Origin: Lachnospiraceae bacterium UBA2860 | GTDB lineage: Bacteria; Bacillota; Clostridia; Lachnospirales; Lachnospiraceae | Assembly: GCA_002350625.1 (NCBI GenBank) | Contig: DEFE01000058.1 | Location: 1 to 6,535, forward strand | Length of the DNA stretch: 6,535 bases | Direction: 5' to 3' | Part shown: positions 6,001-6,535 of the stretch, in pieces | Layout of the letters: each line of letters starts with the position of its first letter | How positions within the stretch are numbered: the first letter of the stretch is position 1 | Position numbers and translations under genes: made by a program | Notes under the pieces: generated by a model | Told to the model about the DNA's origin: nothing | What the model saw: the letters and a program-made list of their open reading frames with translations, nothing else | Database searches by the model: none

Positions 6001-6535
6001 GGAATGTCAAATTTGACTTCAACGAGCTTTACCACGGGCTGCAGTTGCAGCTCGCGATCTATATGAATGCGGCGCTCCGGATGTTCGCCGCGGAGGGACG
6101 GGAGACGGTGCCCGCCGGCATGTTCTACTATCAGGTGCAGGATAAGGTCGTTGACTACGTGCCGCTCGAGAGCGCGGAGGAGACGAAGCGGCGGCGCCTG
6201 AAGGAGATGCGCGCCTCGGGGCTTCTTCTCAAGGATACGGACGTGGCGCTGCATTTTGACCATGACCTCGCATATAACGGTTCTTCAATCTATGTGCCGC
6301 TGGAGATCACGAAGAGCGGCAGCTTCCATCAGCGCACGAAGGCGGTCGCGGAAGAGGACTTCCGTCGGATCGGCAAGCACGCGGAGTATCTGGCGGTGCG
6401 ATATGCGTCGGAGATCATGGCGGGGCACGTGGAGGTCGACCCGTATGCGCTGCAGAGTGAGACGGCCTGCGACTTCTGCCCGTATAAGAGTGTCTGCGGA
6501 TTTGACCGGCGGATTCCGGGGTACAGGTACCGGCG
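3012..6535 (+). CDS. addB: AddAB helicase-nuclease, subunit AddB (3' end outside window)
   Basis: AddB pairs with AddA to resect double-strand breaks to a recombination hotspot and load RecA. The frame is open from ATG 3012 to the window edge (1174 complete codons); B. subtilis AddB has 1166 residues, so little is missing. The start follows GGAG (3001-3004). Residues 8-15 are a Walker A loop, GGSGSGKS. FRMLKSGITDF and RVLFFVGVNEGMIP contexts are typical of clostridial AddB. The C-terminal RecB-like nuclease has GRIDRID (Asp976), IIDYKTG (Asp993, Lys995) and LQLQLAIY. Four cysteines match the iron-sulfur staple of B. subtilis AddB: Cys831, then Cys1153-x2-Cys1156-x5-Cys1162, so the nuclease appears intact. 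Residues 316-365 are a low-complexity Ala/Gly/Thr/Gln stretch between LEKRLF and the next conserved block, apparently a linker insertion; a smaller one is at 144-167. addA is expected downstream, as is usual in Firmicutes, but is not visible. Confidence 0.96.
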   Translation, partial: MALRFYIGGSGSGKSRAVYEKIIEESLRERHRRFLVLVPEQATMETQRQIIRLHPRHGIMNIDVLSMTRLAYRVFAEVGYRREEMLEEIGKTFLLEKIALAEQKNLPHYGRLLPRPEFLAEMKATISELMVYGVEPENIRALFDSSGAGDKRGDNSNADAADLLPADSVLSRKLRDIELVYRRFRERLAGSYMTAEELPERLSHLAEKSQLIRGSVLVLDGFTGFTPLQVQLLEKLLPLVSDIYVTVTMDPRINPFAPYRETDLFSLGSRMVQELQEMAKKAGVETVKPVYIENGASSRHGTSPQLQQLEKRLFRNGGRRTAAAGSGRTADIAGGTMQVIDQTAQASIVSDRTAQTAGPAAQSSPDIRIFSAGTPRGEIAFVADEICRMVRTEGLRYRDFAVVSGDLATYGRYVRERFGRDDIPFFIDEKRPLTANPFMEYLRAALEACTENYTYSGMFRMLKSGITDFDGAAVDQLENYVIACGIRGKNAWRKPFARIYVGEDPAEIMQLNALREEILALLDPLAEALAKRGGTVREKTEALRAFCIASRAEEKLTARGEHFEAEGRGELAREYAQVWPYIDSFLDKLTQVLGDEKVSMRDFRALIEAGFGEARVAVIPPGSDRVLIGDMERSRLMDIRVLFFVGVNEGMIPKTPSGGGILSEADRTQLLTHKVALKPTARTQLFIDRFYLYLTLTKPSQRLILSYASANAAGEVMRPAYLIGTLQRLFPELQVEKEAERAGRLPEREGSGISALTRVMACLDDALPDAASLELFAHYRRQPPYARRCGTLLEAASMRKQTDSISRAAARALYGDVLSGSASRLEKYAACKYAHFLAYGLRLRPRQEYEFSGLGLGSILHDALEHFALMARRDGKTWADLKEDADSRKRYADESIREAVSSYGSGIFADSARDAYAVSRMQRLMEETVWVQAEQLAAGDFAPAGEEAAFGGRDGLSSFNAALPGGGRLELMGRIDRIDTCDADGKIYVKIIDYKTGNVKFDFNELYHGLQLQLAIYMNAALRMFAAEGRETVPAGMFYYQVQDKVVDYVPLESAEETKRRRLKEMRASGLLLKDTDVALHFDHDLAYNGSSIYVPLEITKSGSFHQRTKAVAEEDFRRIGKHAEYLAVRYASEIMAGHVEVDPYALQSETACDFCPYKSVCGFDRRIPGYRYR

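Noticed and set aside
5463..6263. Minus-strand open frame of 266 codons opposite the AddB nuclease domain
   Set aside because: The + strand here carries the intact nuclease motif and conserved context. The antisense product is low-complexity Arg/Leu/Pro/His-rich with no supporting features.

Overview
The window looks like chromosomal DNA from a Gram-positive, Firmicutes-type bacterium. The AsnRS and AddB sequences suggest Clostridia and possibly Lachnospiraceae. The evidence is an AddB-type recombination nuclease (the Firmicutes counterpart of RecB/RecC), strong AGGAGG-like ribosome binding sites, perfect or near-perfect sigma-A hexamers in AT-rich intergenic DNA, and short hairpin-plus-U terminators. 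The coding DNA is clearly GC-rich at third positions. The family-level assignment is inference from protein character, not from a database search.

All three genes are on the + strand and together fill almost the whole window. (1) About 36-1295 encodes a two-domain protein: an N-terminal SAM-dependent methyltransferase of the leucine carboxyl methyltransferase (LCM/PPM1/TcmP) type, joined by an Ala/Pro linker to a C-terminal STAS (anti-sigma-factor-antagonist) domain. (2) 1429-2823 encodes a complete asparaginyl-tRNA synthetase (asnS). (3) From 3012 to the right edge runs addB, the Fe-S nuclease subunit of the AddAB double-strand-break resection enzyme. It is cut by the window end, probably only a few tens of residues before its natural stop.

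The two gaps are short and regulatory. The first (1296-1428) holds an extended hairpin terminator for the methyltransferase-STAS gene and a good sigma-A promoter for asnS. The second (2824-3011) holds a compact terminator for asnS, a TTGACA element overlapped by a clean 6-8-6 inverted repeat (GTGTAT...ATACAC), and a separate perfect TATAAT nearer addB. The three genes therefore look like separate transcription units rather than one operon. asnS and addB are housekeeping genes (translation and recombinational repair), while the first gene looks like part of a partner-switching signalling unit whose other members would lie upstream of the window.

No RNA genes, CRISPR arrays, insertion sequences or prophage genes are visible. 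The points most worth following up are the methyltransferase-STAS fusion, the operator-like dyad in the addB promoter region, the GGGGACGGTTC-type hairpin that may be a dispersed repeat, and a low-complexity insert of about 50 residues in AddB.
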